From NCBI RefSeq assembly GCF_021134715.1, contig NC_060028.1, forward strand, positions 208,501 to 272,500: a stretch of 64,000 nt of DNA, written 5' to 3'. How positions within the stretch are numbered: the first letter of the stretch is position 1; the number at the start of each line of letters is the position of its first letter. Below, piece after piece: positions 27,136-39,897 of the stretch. The notes below the pieces were generated by a model. The model ran no database searches. It was not told the DNA's origin and saw only the letters and a program-made list of their open reading frames with translations. The DNA is from Daphnia pulex (lineage: Eukaryota; Arthropoda; Branchiopoda; Diplostraca; Daphniidae). The translations under genes and the position numbers were made by a program.

Positions 27136-27636
27136 CTTGATCGATACGCCAAGATTATCTGAAAAAAAAAAAAAAAACAGGAATACAAAGTTGTAACAAT
27201 TCAAATAATTGTGGTTTAAACTGACTGAAATAAGACGAAGGTCGAATGTTTTTTTTACCTACTGGCATCCACGACAATAGAAGAAATCGTTCAGCTTTGC
27301 AAATGGCGTGCCAACTTTGCTTTCAGTCTGCGAATTTTAATGTTAGGGATCGCCAATGTCGTTTCACCAGAATTCGCCAAGGTCGGTCGAACATTTCCAT
27401 CCTAAAAAAAGGGAGAGAATATCTCAATTATTCACCACATGCATGACTAAAAGTGAGACGTACATTAAAGTTCCTTTAAACTATTCACAGAGACAGCCTT
27501 GAGAGGCTATCGTAAAGTTGGCAACACACAATGTGGTAACACACACAATGTTGGACCACAACATATTATTTTAAGCTTCACGGTTTCACTGGTCAAATGC
27601 CAGTTGAAACAGACTTGTAATCATTTGCATACTCAC

Positions 27637-28031
27637 ATAACACTAGACGAAACAGATGAACTTGCAGTTCCACAATGTGTAGTAGTCTGGGCAGCAAGTC
27701 CTAAAAGCAAACAAAGGAAACACTACTAACATTAAATCAGCTTACATTTTGTTTCATTTTTCGATCGATTTTGAGATCCCATGTATACATAGAGTAACCT
27801 ACCCACTACCATGAATTCATTACCTATTTATTCTCCATCTTTTTTAAAAAAATATCAGCAAAGGAAACCTTGAAGATTTTTGTTGCAACTTGGTGACATG
27901 GCCTTACTTGAATTTTTCACGAGAAAAGAATAGCAAACGAGTATTATCACACACGAGGCACCATGAAAGACTAACATTTCCGCCAAAATAATCGAGACGA
28001 CAAGAACGACAATGGCGCGAATTGCCGCCAT
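27637..28031 (-). CDS. Candidate N-terminal exons of a membrane or secreted protein
   Basis: ATG 28031 on minus opens MAAIRAIVVLVVSIILAEM, a clear hydrophobic leader, and continues to a GTAAGG donor after 27908. An exon 27700-27637 follows in phase (LAAQTTTHCGTASSSVSSSV) and ends at a GTGAGT donor. These may be the start of the membrane-protein gene whose C-terminus is at 26238-27135, or a separate gene. I could not bridge 27320-27636 with confidence. Confidence 0.35.
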
Positions 28032-28246
28032 TTCCAAATTAATTTTTCAAGTGTTGCCACATTAACTCTAATATTTAAAAATTTCTCATATTTAATTTTC
28101 CAAAGAATTTATCAAAAATTTTTCTGACAAATCGGAGCTGCTGGATAATATCATCAGACACACCATTTTGTGTGTCAACCTGCAATCTACGTCAAGGTAT
28201 TAATTAGTTTTGACTCTAGTGTTCAAGTTATATATCCAGCCAGGTG

Positions 28247-28254
28247 TATAAATA
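28247..28254 (+). promoter_or_regulatory. TATA box of the beaten path-like gene
   Basis: GTATAAATAG on the plus strand, about 375 bases before the ATG at 28626. Transcription would start near 28280 and give a 5' UTR of about 345 bases. Confidence 0.5.
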
Positions 28255-28625
28255 GCTTAAGCCTTAACACACAGCCAGAGAGCTAGTCGCTCATCAAATT
28301 AGGCTTGTATAATTCAACACGACCGTCTAACTTTGGGCTCTCCTGTCTTATTAGTAACAGGTCCTTTTTTAAAATAAATTCAAGTTTCATCTAGACTATG
28401 ATATTATACTTGACTCTATACTGCCTCTACTATAACTCGGGTGTTGTACACATTCATGCGCATTGCCAGCAGGCAGCAGCCAACGTGTGGAATAACAGAC
28501 GGTGGAGGGTTATAACATTTGGACAGTCGTTTCTCAGTTGCCGTTGGACTCGCATGTCATCTGCTGCTGCTCTAACTGTGACCAAATAATATCGACCCAA
28601 ATTATTATTACCAATCATTTCAAAC

Positions 28626-31600
28626 ATGTCGACTGATTGGCCCCGGCGGCGACTGCCGAATTCAATCAAATCCTACTTGGTACTGATGATCGCCATCAAT
28701 AACTGTAAGTCCATCAAAGTTTATATTTTTATTTTAAAAAGTAATATTACCAACGTGTATATAGATGTGTAGCTCTTCTTCATCAGCGTCTCATTGTTAA
28801 ATTGGTCGGTGATGAATAGGCGTCCCAATGAGAGAGCTATAGACCATGTTCTCAGTGTGTGATTATATAATAATAGCCAAAGGGTGGGGTGGAATATTAT
28901 AGAGAGACCTATGAGAGCTGAGATAATCACAATTATCGGTTCTCTTTGTCGTCTTGATTGTCTTCCTTTCTTTATTTTTCCATCCGGTTTTTCTGCCTTG
29001 ACATTCGGACGGACTTCTTAATGACTCACGCTCACAGGATTTATTTTCTTGCAACTTGTAAAAATCCCCCCCGTCTGATGATAAGCTCCTCCTTATTATA
29101 ACACTTTTTTTTATTTTTTTGGCGGTTCTTTTGAACTGCTGTTTTTGTTTAATGATGAACAGTTGAAAGAATAGCACATCCGTTGTTGTTCTTTTGTGAC
29201 ATGCAAAGGCTCTAGCTGTGATATGCAAATGAGGCATTTTATTGCCTGAGGGGCTATCCTCTTGCGTCTAGATAAATATCAAAGTAGATTGGCTCAATTG
29301 CGCACAGCTCCAGCAACTAGACGATCGATCCCCCTATTCTTTTTTAGGAATAGATAAATCCAACTGGGGCGAATCTTTCAAATCAAATAAGTCGGACGGA
29401 CAGTCGTATTCTTTTGTCGCCGATCATATATAATGGCCGGCGACATATCCCTGCAACATGTATATAAAAGCAAATGAATTTCACCCAGCACTCGTATATA
29501 GAATCTCTTTTGATCAAGACAACAAAAGGGGGGAGAGCTAGCTGCTGGATAACCAGATTCTCATATTGACAGCTCATCCTTAAATTGTATAGCGCTAGAT
29601 GGTGTGTATACACACTTTGAATAAACGATGACTGATGTTTTATATAGAAAAGACAACTTTTTTTCCCCCCTTTCTATATACCCGCAAAGTGCCTTAACGT
29701 GTTGTTCTTTTTTGTTCTTTTGTCAAAATAAAAAAAAAGTTTTGGCGGTGGCCGACGGACTCAAATTGCTTCAAGTTTCCATCCCGCCGCTCAAATTGAC
29801 GGGCCAAACTGCACGACTCGCTTGTCTCTACGATCTGGAAGGAGATGCTCTTTACTCCATTAAATGGTATAATACTACTTCAATTATATTCCAACTCAAT
29901 AGACGTACAGTATTTACTTGTTTAGATATTTTGAAATTGAATTGATTTGGCGCCAAATTAGAATACAAGTTTGGCGCGCGTGACACACACACCTCGAAAC
30001 TGCCTAGCGCGCGCCAAATTCAATTATTCACCCACCGGCGTGAATTTTGAATGTGCCGCCCTTTATCGATCTGAAAATGTACCAAATAATCAAATTGAAT
30101 TTTTGGCGGGATTTTTGAAAATTTTAATCCAGGTACAAGGGCGGCCGTGAATTCTTCCGCTACGTCCAGCGTGATCAGCCGCCAATGCAAGTCTTTCCCG
30201 TCGAAGGCGTAACAGTCGACGTAAGTTTCTTCCCCAATAAAACAAATCGCCAATTAATCCGCATCATGGCCTTCAGCGTGTTTATCGGCAACAATAACAA
30301 GAGCGCCTTGTATAATAATCCGGCTGGGAATAATGCGATGGGCTATATGACTCATGTCTGCATGTCGGACACGAGTAAACACGTGACGACCATCAACTAC
30401 TCTGTCGTCGATGGATAACACAAAAAAATCAGAGGGGGGAATTGATAAATGTTGGATCCATTTCATGTCGATGAGGGGGTCGCATATCTTTTACTGCTGG
30501 ACGGACGGAGGGGGGGATATACCCATATCCGCCCCACGTGAAATTTCAGTTGTGAGAGAGGGGGGGTGACTGGATGTACAGAGTAGTACAACAACAGACA
30601 CTAGACAATATCGATCCGCCTTTGGATATAGTACCCAACATCGATGCTGTGTATATCATCCACTCTATTATCTATAATGGAAGAGTAGCTAGTTGCGGAT
30701 GCATCGGGGCGGGTGTATACATTTCACGCTCCGCCCTACATTTATTTATTTTTAATGGAATCGGTGGGGAGAATTAAATTTAATAAGAAATTAATTTTTA
30801 AAGATTTTTCTATTATTTCAAAATGAACATCAATTTGGCACAATCGATAATTATTTTTAAAAAGTGAGCTGTAATTACATGTCCCTTTTACATGTCCCGA
30901 TGGTAATTATATGGGCGTTTTAATTAACGCCCGACAGTTTTAGACTACCGAGAAGCAGTTTCAACTTACTTAAAATAATTAATTGGTTTAAATCTTTCAT
31001 TTTATGCAGAAAAGCCAAAGTGATCAGTTCCAAGTGACGTTGATTCAATTAACTATCGCATCCGCAGGTGAGTAGTATAGTAGCCCTATTAAAAATTCTT
31101 CATTTAAAATTAAATCTAATTTTATTTATTTCAAATGTTTCAGGTCGTTACAAATGCGAAGTGTCGGTGGACGCCCCGTCGTTCCAGACGTCGTTCAGCA
31201 CCGTCGAAATGAACATTGTCGGTAATAATAATAAATCCCAAATTTAAAAGCAATTCTTTTAAAATCAGCACCGGCGAATTGAGCCGAAACAAACAAGCGT
31301 CCTATATAAAGGATATGTACTACTATATACGATTCCGGCCAAATGCGGATTAGCCTTTAGGCCGGCGATAATATACCCTGTCTAGAGTCGCAGATCAAGA
31401 ATAAGCAAAAGGGCTTACAATTAGCGGTGCGGAAATGCCTTTGCGTGTGCGTCTGCCGATGATATGACGTCATAAAGGAAGGGGGGGGGGACAAACTTGG
31501 ACACATCCATCAACAGATTGTGAAAGGGGAGAGTCTCACCGATTTGATTTGGAGCAAAAGGCCGTCACAGTTTGACGCACAAAGCTCTTTGTACATATAG

Positions 31601-32856
31601 CACATTACGTATTTAACTCTTCTGTTGGCGGGTACATATCAAAGTTAATGGCAGTTATTTGCGGCCTAATTGGCCCATTTTGAAGACGAGAGTGACACAA
31701 GGGCTGCCGCAATATTATCCATAATATGATCCACTCGACGTGAGGCCCTCGGGCCAGCCGGTGTAGTACAGTTCTATATAAGAAAGTTGAGAGAAACGCG
31801 GAATGTCAAGTGAGTCGCCACTTTGTCCCGAAAAAAATCTCGTGTCCCGTCCCAACTATATAGTTGTACTATACTTTTCGGTCGGGAAATGTGTATAACA
31901 ACATGACTGGCTTTCTCTCTATATATATACGTTTCTCCCATTTTGTAATGATGTGGCGCGCGTGTGTGTGTAAAAGCTCCGACTCCCGCCGGCGGATACA
32001 CTTGGGCCAATTCAATTATCCCGCCCATTGTTATTTACAGCGCAGAGCAGCAGACGGACGTAATACAAATCTTCTTTTTATTTTTATTTTTTTCTAAAAG
32101 AGAAATGAAACAAATGAATCAATCAGTATATTTTTTTTCTTATTACGTAATCAATAATTGTTTTATTTTTAATTTTAATTTTATTTCAAGCTCTGCCTGA
32201 ATTTGGGCCCCGGATCACATCGAAAGGAATTTTGTCATTCGATTCGAATTTGGCTAATAAAAATGGCAACAACAATCACCGGTCGTTTCATTCCTATTAT
32301 TCGAAAAGGATGACGTCATCGGCAACAGCAGACGACGACGATGAAATTCAAATCAATTGCACGTCAAATCGTTCCAAACCGGCCGCCGAACTTCATTGGT
32401 ACGTCAACGGTTTCAAGGTGAATTAAAATCAAATAATTTGTGATAAAAAATTCGAATAATTAAAATGAATTTTAAATTTAAAAACAGGTGAAGGGAGAAC
32501 ATTTGATGGAGTACGCCCCGTTCATCGACGACGATGGACACAATTCGACGAGTCTGGAAACGTCCGTGTTGGGACTCGTTTGGAAATTGCCATCTGGCGG
32601 AGCTCACGGAGATACGTTAACCGACGCTGCTGACTCGATTGTTTTCAATTGCACGGCCGCCGTCGGCTCCGTCTATTGGAGCTCCACAGCTCTGACGCTC
32701 AGTCCCGAGCCGGGAGTCAACGTCAAATCCCGGCCCATGTTGATGTATCACGGGAGCCATCTGTCGGCCGACGCCCTACCTACTACCAGTCGCAAGTCGA
32801 CGACGCCCTTCAGCATTCTTCTCTCCTCATTATTGATCCTCACAGCTCATTATTAA
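28626..32856 (+). CDS. Beaten path-like Ig-superfamily protein, probably GPI-anchored, seven exons
   Basis: Exons 28626-28704, 29740-29866, 30133-30220, 31010-31067, 31144-31221, 32191-32417 and 32488-32856 join in phase to 341 residues. Exon 1 ends in a signal-peptide core (SYLVLMIAINN). The first Ig-like domain has the beat-family pattern VSIPPL, ARLACLYDLEGDALYS, the WYKGGREFFRY strand, VFPVEGV and GRYKCEVSVDAPSFQT. A second domain has IQINC, PAAELHWYVNG and VFNC. The C-terminus is a Ser/Thr-rich spacer followed by a hydrophobic tail (FSILLSSLLILTAHY) with no cytoplasmic part, which suggests a GPI anchor. In flies, beat proteins act with Sides in axon guidance. Introns 1, 3 and 5 are long (about 1.0, 0.8 and 1.0 kb), and I see no gene in them. 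The usual length of the family is similar. Confidence 0.9.
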
Positions 32857-33486
32857 CTAAACGATTTGATAAAACGATGAAATATTTTGAAATCTAATCG
32901 AATTTCATTTTTATTTTCCGGAATTTTGTACATACACTTCACCTGATTCTTTTTAAAACTATTTCTTTTTTCCGACATTATTTTTTCTCCGTTCAAATTT
33001 CAAACTAATTCAATAATCTTTGTAAATCATTTCAGTCATTTCATTTTGATGTGGGTAATTTCATTCCAACGTAAAACCGATGAAACGTCATCGACAATTT
33101 GTACATTTTAACTCGGCAGCACATGTATGCGCACATTGTTTGATAAACGAATAATAAATTTTCTCCGCCAAACTGTTTTACCTTTGTCGATGGATGGAAC
33201 CTGGTTACCTGGATATGGAAGAAAGTTAAAAAAGAAAATCAGCGCTTGAAAAATAGGATGCTGTTTACTAATTAGCCTTAAAATTGTCCCGCTGGAGGCG
33301 CTGCAGGTAAATTTCCTCATTTGCATTTTGTCAAGCCTCATGAGCCATGGCACAGTTATGGTCTTTGTTCTCTGCTAGCATTTGTAAAATGTCATATTAG
33401 GTTTCACGGGTTAGCTAAATAATTATTGTGTTATTGTCATTTGGTTAGTTGCAAAGAGTTTATCACAGGAGGATTGAATTTTAATC
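32857..33486. other. Short intergenic stretch
   Basis: AT-rich 3' flank of the beaten path-like gene. Two short plus-strand starts (near 33350 and 33437) might belong to the next small gene but could not be joined in phase. Confidence 0.4.
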
Positions 33487-33981
33487 ATGTTAATGTTGTT
33501 GGAAGATTACAACCTGCCTGCCCACCAAAGATCACAGCTGTTTCATCCCTTGATGGGAGACTGTTTCTTTTTCTCTTGGCATAAAATTTGTTTTAATTGC
33601 TCTGTATTATTTGTTTTCCATACCTTTAGGTGCAGATTTCCAACAACCTCATATTGAAGTGAAATCAACAGACACTCACTGGTCCCATCCACGGAAGAAA
33701 GGATTACCCACTGGTAATAATTTTCTTGTCGATTTAACTATTTGTTTAATCAGGAATGTTTGGCATTAATTGACATAGATGTTTATTGTGTTAGTAGTTT
33801 CCTACCTCCATATTTCCATTTATTAACAATTGAATGAAGCAGGTTACATTTCTTTTATCGTAAAATGTGGCATAGAACAGGAGGGGAAAGATCATAAAGT
33901 TAAGGAAGAAGGAATTAGTTTTTTAGCAAAAATATTGACTGCATCCCATCCAAAATTCCTTTTCTGTTCAAGCAAAAATTA
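33487..33981 (+). CDS. Small unidentified gene or gene fragment, three exons
   Basis: An exon beginning with an acceptor at about 33630 (text ADFQQPHIEVKSTDTHW...KKGLPTG) splices in phase at a GTAATA donor to a last exon opened by GAATGAAGCAG near 33842. That exon encodes YISFIVKCGIEQEGKD...ILTASHPKFLFCSSKN, then TAA. Upstream, ATG 33487 (MLMLLEDYNLPAHQRSQLF) fits the phase through a weak GTTTCT donor; another frame there is also open. I do not recognise the protein. It ends within a few bases of the convergent SNTX-like gene. Confidence 0.4.
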
Positions 33982-33983
33982 AG

Positions 33984-35496
33984 TCACAGAAATATTGTTT
34001 CAGGGTGCAATATGGAAAGTTGCTCATCGTTTGATTTATTTTTACAAGTTCTGCCAAGATGAGATTTTCTTCTAATCTTTTCAAAGATGAAACTGTTCAC
34101 ATCATCGAGTGTTTGAGTCAGCAGTTCCAAAAATACTTCAGGCCGAGCTAACGATGAGAATGTGAATTCGAATTCAAACTTGACGTGATCATCAGACATT
34201 TGGGCTTTCATCCTTTCAGGGGAGGGGAAGAAAAGAACGTTGCTCTGATCTCTCATTTTAAGTTTAGTTTCATCTTGAAATTTCCCAACTGTACAAAGTT
34301 CTAGGTATTTTTGATCCAGCCATCGATCAAGTCGTTTGGAATTGAATGCAAATTGTTCATTTTCTATTAGATTCGCCAGCTGTCGAAAAGGATCCTCGTT
34401 GGTCCTGCGCTGCGGATGTCGGCTGCTATTTCCCCCAGTTTAATTTTGAGTTTGGCCAGGAAAGATTCCAGGCTTTGCTGGAACAGCTGGAGCTTTTTTG
34501 TAAGTGGACTTAATTTTTCCATCAGAGGATCTTTAATCGTGTCATTTAGTTCATCTCCCACCTCTTTATAATCTTGCATAAACAGGAACCATTGAGACAC
34601 CATCACAGGGAAAATTTGGTAACGAAGTGTCGGTGCATCTTTGGCGTTTTCCATCAACACCAACGGGTAGAGCGAAACGGTAACGGGCACTCCAAGAGGT
34701 TGATTGTTATCCAAAGGATCTTTGTCCATCCAATCCGATGCACATCTCAAGATTTTCTCGGCGAATTCGATGGCTCCTTTGTACGTTGTTGGAGGTGTGA
34801 CATCATCGGGGAGTTTAAAATCGCCTTTAAAATTAAATTTGATGTTTTTGTCGTTTTCAGGACTGGTGTCGATGCAATTGCCTTCGATGTTGGGATCCCC
34901 TTTAAGGTATTCAGCAAATTGTTTGACTTTTGATTCAAATTGCCAATTTACTTGTTGCTCGTTTTCTTCCGTTTCACCATCAGGTTTGGTGAACGTGAAT
35001 GTTGACGTGGCGCCGTACTGGATTTGCGTAACGACGTGAGTTGCGTAGGCGATCCTGCCGGTTGTTTTAATCAGAGGGTAACGCAAATTACATTCTTCAA
35101 GCTGTTCCATGGTCAATTCCTTGACTGTAGTGTGAAGCAGAAGATTCGCTTTAACACTTGGTCTGTTATTTTTCTTCTTTTCGAGATCCTCAGCCGATCC
35201 ATCGTCGAATTTCTCCTCCAGTTTGTCCGTTGTCTGCAGCGAAAATTCGGTGTGCGGGTTCCGGGAAGTTGTCATGTTTTTCAAATCGATTTCATTCCAG
35301 AAATCGAGTCCTAATCAATCAATGGTTTATTTAAGACTTTAAGTAAAATATTTGAATAATAATTGGGACATAATTTTATTGACTTACCAGGAATGATGTC
35401 CTCGTGAATGGCATCATAAAGGGAACCCAGTTTGAACTTTCGTCCAAGAGCAGGCACTTGCAAACAGGTTCTACTTATATCGTCCCTACTGAACAT
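33984..35496 (-). pseudogene. SNTX/MACPF-like protein gene with one frame break
   Basis: Exon 35496-35388 starts with ATG and carries the family's N-terminal signature VPALGRKFKLGSLYDA followed by IIPG. It splices in phase to a long exon from 35310. That frame runs to a TAA at 34367 through typical text of the stonustoxin/neoverrucotoxin N-terminal (pore-former related) region. The frame then breaks by one base between about 34390 and 34410. Family-like sequence continues in another frame to a stop at 33984, including a segment with KRLDRWLDQKYLEL. Relatives are widespread in animals and most are not venom toxins, so a toxic role is not implied. Complete family members are longer (about 700 residues), with thioredoxin-like, FN3 and B30.2 parts that I do not see here. 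It may be a pseudogene, a shortened active gene or carry a sequencing error. Confidence 0.65.
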
Positions 35497-36406
35497 GATA
35501 ACGGACTGCGTGGACTGTTACAGATAAAGTAAGAAAGAATTATGTACCTCAATTAATGAATGTTCAGGAATAATTTTATTTTATCAAATTACAGTACGTA
35601 CCGATAACAATTTTATCCAAGAAATATTGAGGACTGGCTAGACACTAGTTGTTAACTGAGAAATTGGTTGACGAGTAGAATGAGTTGAAATATCTGGCGA
35701 CGTCAAAATAGCAATAACCTTCGCCAAGATAGAGCCCCATTAATGATTTATCAAAAATCGATTACTTTACGTCTGTCATTATTCGTAGTACTAGAAGCCT
35801 TGATTATTTCCTCGAAGACCTTGATCCCAACGTTTTACCCCCTCTTCCCTAACAGCTGAAATAATTGTGATAAAAGAATTTGTAGTTTTTCAGATGCATG
35901 AACAATTTGATTTCCCTACGACTTTAAACTGTAACGAATCATTTCAACGGAATTTCCTATTTTAATTTCAGGTTGTGAGTGAGACGCATCCGCTACGATC
36001 GACCCTTTCCTGCAAGTCAACAGCAAACATCGCCTATAAGCCACGAATGTTGCAGCCACCACCACAGTCAAGCACTTGGCTCTCGACATGGTTGCGTCGT
36101 TCAAATATCCAGATGGGAAAACGCATCCAGCTGTCATCCAAAATCGCAAGCAAGTGTTTGATTTCCTATATTTCCTGATAAGCTCTTTACTTTACTGTCA
36201 AGGTTAGATGCAAAACGATTCAAGTCAAGTGGTTTTGTAACTCGGATAATAAGTATCGTTAATTGACGTACGGTCCAAACTGACATGGGATTTGTTTTAT
36301 TTGGTCTGTGTTTTTCAGTTTTAAAATACTTGGCGGGAAGCTAAAGATTCGCTGACTAACGAAGAAGAGCCCTTACCGTCACCCGAGTCTGTTAGCATCA
36401 CCAAGA
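35497..36406. other. Stretch with one ambiguous exon-like segment
   Basis: After an acceptor TTGCAG near 36055, plus-strand text HLALDMVASFKYPDGKTHP reads like protein and stays open to about 36200. The opposite strand is also open there (MSRAKCLTVVVAATF, signal-like), so strand and reality are undecided. The rest is AT-rich and empty. Confidence 0.3.
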
Positions 36407-36476
36407 TGAAGCAAAAATTCAATGGCAGCGCATCTTTTTCTCTGTCCTTTCTCTTGCTAGTTCTGCTTCAACGTGG
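36407..36476 (+). CDS. Candidate signal-peptide exon of an unresolved gene
   Basis: ATG 36407 opens MKQKFNGSASFSLSFLLLV and continues LLQRG to a GTACCG donor. Upstream the frame stays open (EEEPLPSPESVSITK), so the exon could also be internal. No downstream exon was recognised in the following 2 kb. Confidence 0.25.
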
Positions 36477-36764
36477 GTACCGTTATATTCACACAAAACA
36501 GGTAAAATTTAAATTTAAAAGATTTAAAAGAATTCAGTTTATTGATTTCGTTTTAATTGTTATCCAACGGTAATATTCAGTAGGCTAGTAATCATTAGAT
36601 GTTGTCGGGTTATCCCTTTATCATTATTCAAATACCAATCTATATTATTTACACTTCCTTACTGGAACTATTTTTTCCTTGGTGCGATTACGTAACTTTA
36701 ATTTGCTGACGATTTTTCGATTCCATATTTAGACGCTTTCCTTTTTTCGTCTTTCTGCAAAGTA

Positions 36765-36975
36765 TGGCGGGAAACGCCTTTCCTCTTGTCGGCTATTCTT
36801 TTGTTCCATGAGTAAAGTAGCTAATTTAAAATTTTGAAAAGGGAACATCCGATATAGTTATCTGAAATGTGGAGGTGGAGAGAGGAATTGAATCCATCAT
36901 GGCCGACCATTTGCTTACCACTCCTTTTTTCCCCTCGGCGGAATAGTTGGGCATTGTCTTATTGCATACACTCAA
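36765..36975. repeat. Upstream block of the CUB-like cluster, copy 1
   Basis: Matches 55240-55425 in the same orientation. The clearest shared run is ATGGCCGACCATTT followed by CTTACCACTCCTTTT, with GCCTTTCCTC before it and TGGTTGGGCATTG-like text after it. It lies about 3.1 kb upstream of gene A; the partner lies about 3.5 kb upstream of gene C. Confidence 0.65.
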
Positions 36976-38999
36976 CGGATGTGTTTATCCGTATGCTTGT
37001 TAATATTTTTAATTGAAAAGGTTGCGGTTTAAAGATGAGTCCATCGTTTGAGCTCTGCCAGTCTGACTGTTATTAACATGTGAAACTATTGGCGGCAACG
37101 ATAGCGTTTAATCTATTCTCTATAATTTAAATGAAGTAAACAAGCTGGTGTACGCAACAAGTCAAAGTGTGTACACTTGGTTGTTGTTGTCGGGATAGCT
37201 TATCTTCGGGAATGGGTTCGAACGAATTTTGCGGTAACCGTCAGGCCCAGCTTTACAACAACCCGATTGGATGTGAGTCAGTCTTTTGTCCAGCTTTAGA
37301 TTTTGTATTCATATCTCGACTGCTTTGGTCGAATGTGCTCCCTCGTACAATAAATGTTGAATCCTTTGACACCTGTGAAAGTGTGAAGAAATGATTTACA
37401 AGAATTGCGCACTTGGCACACAGGAAAACGGGAAACACTTTTCTGTTTAGGTCTGTGCTTAATATTTTACAGCTGACATGGGGAAGTGATGTGAATCTGC
37501 TTATTGCAACTGATTGGCATTTTGGGACATTTCTCATTTTAGATATTCGGATCGCCAATGTTTTTGCTTATTGCGCAGCCAAGGCAGCGTTTTCATATTT
37601 TGAATCATTTTTGTTTTGGAAAGAACTATCGATGTCACTCTTTTCTAGCCTTTTAAGCAATAATATTCATAAAATTTAAGTAGGCCTAATGACGTTAATT
37701 AACGGTGTACGGCGTTAGTAACGGAGGTGAACGCATTCACACCCCAACAGTGGTTGCAACAACTCGAAATGTTTTCACAGGCTAATAACTTTCAAAAGTT
37801 TTTTTTTTTTTTAATGAATCGCTATTTTGAACACGGCCGTGATAGAAAAGTCAATATTTTTATGTCATTTTTTACCCAAACACTACTAGCAACCAGTTTT
37901 GTGAGCGAGATTTAAAAAGGTCTAATCTAGTGTCTTAAATCTCTGGCAATTGTTGCTTATGCCTCGTTTGTTTTCAGCATTTTACAAATTTTGAGATTCC
38001 CACGAAAACCGAAAATGTATTCTTGGAAACGGACTCTTCGTTTGTCGTGAGACTGTGAGCGTTATGAATATGAGCGATCTAAATTATTAAGCAATAGGCT
38101 GTTAGTACCGCTCGCTTATCATTGGCACTATATTGGCTAGAACTCTTTCTTATTAAAAGGGTGGTTGAATCCCGTTGAAATCGCACACTTTTTTGCGTGG
38201 CAACTTGTATGGTAGAATCGTTCCGCTCGAATCTTGTACACCTTAAAGTCACAAGAAAGTCGTTGGAATGAGCTTGATCGATTCCAGCAACAATTTGCGG
38301 GTTTCCGGCTACGGCGGTCTCTGATGGGTACGAGGTTTTTATCACCAAAGTCTCCAATTGGGGTTTATTCGCGGTTATTCCCGTACAATTTTGGCAAGGT
38401 AACAACTACCATCGTGGCTCATTTGAAAAGGTAGACAAAATATCAAATGCCAGGTTTTCATTAGAAGCGCTTATTTTTTTATATTGATTGTCCTTTTAGC
38501 AAAGACTTTATTCAAATCAAATAATCGTGTCTTCCATTTGATTCATTTTTGTTTGCAGCCCGGGCGCGTTGTGAGTCGTGACTATCGTCGAGGAAGATGA
38601 GGTGAGTTAACTTTACAGTTTTTGTACCTGTAAATTCACTCTTGTATAAATGTCTTGAAGTGTTTATTTATTCAGCAGTTATCGATACGAAACAGACAAA
38701 TTAAATTAACTTTGTATGTAGGCCTAATCATTACATGCGGGGTAGGTTGAGTATCATAAAACAAGGACTCAAATGCATTATTACAGTGAAAATGAAAATG
38801 CATGTAAGATGCAAAGATTTTTAACTTTTTAAGTCTTTGTCCATCCGGCACATGGGACTCATTGTAACAAAATTTTCACCTTTTTCCAAAATTCCTGCGG
38901 AATGCTTCACTTGTCCATTGGTGTGCCACACTGCAAAACAAAGTAAAAACATCTCCTTCTGTTATCCACATTGTACATGTTCAAAGCAAATTAATGCCA
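36976..38999. other. Stretch without a supported gene
   Basis: A 44-base exon-like segment between TTTGCAG and GTGAGT lies near 38560-38602, but it contains stops in frame and may be untranslated. No other feature is supported. Confidence 0.4.
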
Positions 39000-39897
39000 C
39001 TATTTTTCGCCTTCTTCTTTGAAATGCCAATCGTACGGGATATGCTACCAGTAACGAATTGGCCATTCCAGTCCTTTTAGTTATTTGACTCATTTGAAAA
39101 AGGTTTTTACTGAAAAAGAAATGAGTGAGGGTATTCCTCCTGCGTAAATGTTTGTGCAATAGACATTGATCGCCATTTAGAACTATTTTGACTGTCCTAG
39201 TAGTAACCACCCACAATTCTAGATATCATTTTAGGTTTTGACTCGACCCATCAGTTATTTAGGAGGATGGGTCATTTGCGGATCTGATAGGGAATTAGAT
39301 ATTTGAATTTATTTTGATATTATTCCCCGTTATTACTCAGTATATTTTAATTTCCCGTCGCCGTTGTGTGTGCTATGCAACTGCCACCGCAGCTGCAACT
39401 GAAAAACGAAAAAAACAGAAAAAATGGAGAGACGCTCATGTTTTCGTTTCGAAACAATACTCCCGCAAATTGGTGGCTTCTTTTGTTAGCGAGAAACCTG
39501 TGGGACTAATGCGACTTTTAAATTACCGAAGCGTTTGCTTTTTTCGTGTTGGAACCAGGAAAATTTTGACAATTACATGTGCCGACTGTCTATCCCAGGC
39601 AGCAGTTGTTGTTGCCCAGACCCGAGAAAGGCCACAATCGTCGTTTCCATCGCAGTTTTGAACGCACAAACTGCGCACTTGGACAGTGTAGCAAATGGGA
39701 GGGAGACTTTTTTCAACTATACGTGGCACGACACGTACAGCTCAAACAGGTGACGATATTCAAATCGGTTGTGCTGTTTCTCCTGAATCGATACGAAACT
39801 GTGTGATACCTTAATTATCGATATAGAAAATCGTGATGGGTATAAAAGGCGGCCCTTTTGGCGTTCAAATTCTACTCTCCAAAAACTCCTGTCGAAA
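39000..39897 (+). repeat. Duplicated upstream region of gene A
   Basis: Collinear with 47260-48364 (gene B) and, from about 58090, with 58090-58723 (gene C). Shared text includes CGCCATTCCAGTCC-like runs, GCTGCAACTG, GGAACCAGGAAAATTTTGAC, GCACAAACTGCGCACTTGGA and the core promoter. The duplication therefore carried at least 0.6-0.9 kb of upstream DNA. Confidence 0.8.
39816..39848 (+). promoter_or_regulatory. Core promoter of gene A: TATCGATA plus TATA box
   Basis: TATCGATA at 39816-39823 and TATAAAAG at 39841-39848, 17 bases apart, about 50 bases upstream of the ATG. A second ATCGATA lies near 39787. TATCGATA equals the DRE core bound by DREF in flies; whether that applies here is inference. 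The arrangement is conserved in genes B and C. Confidence 0.75.
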
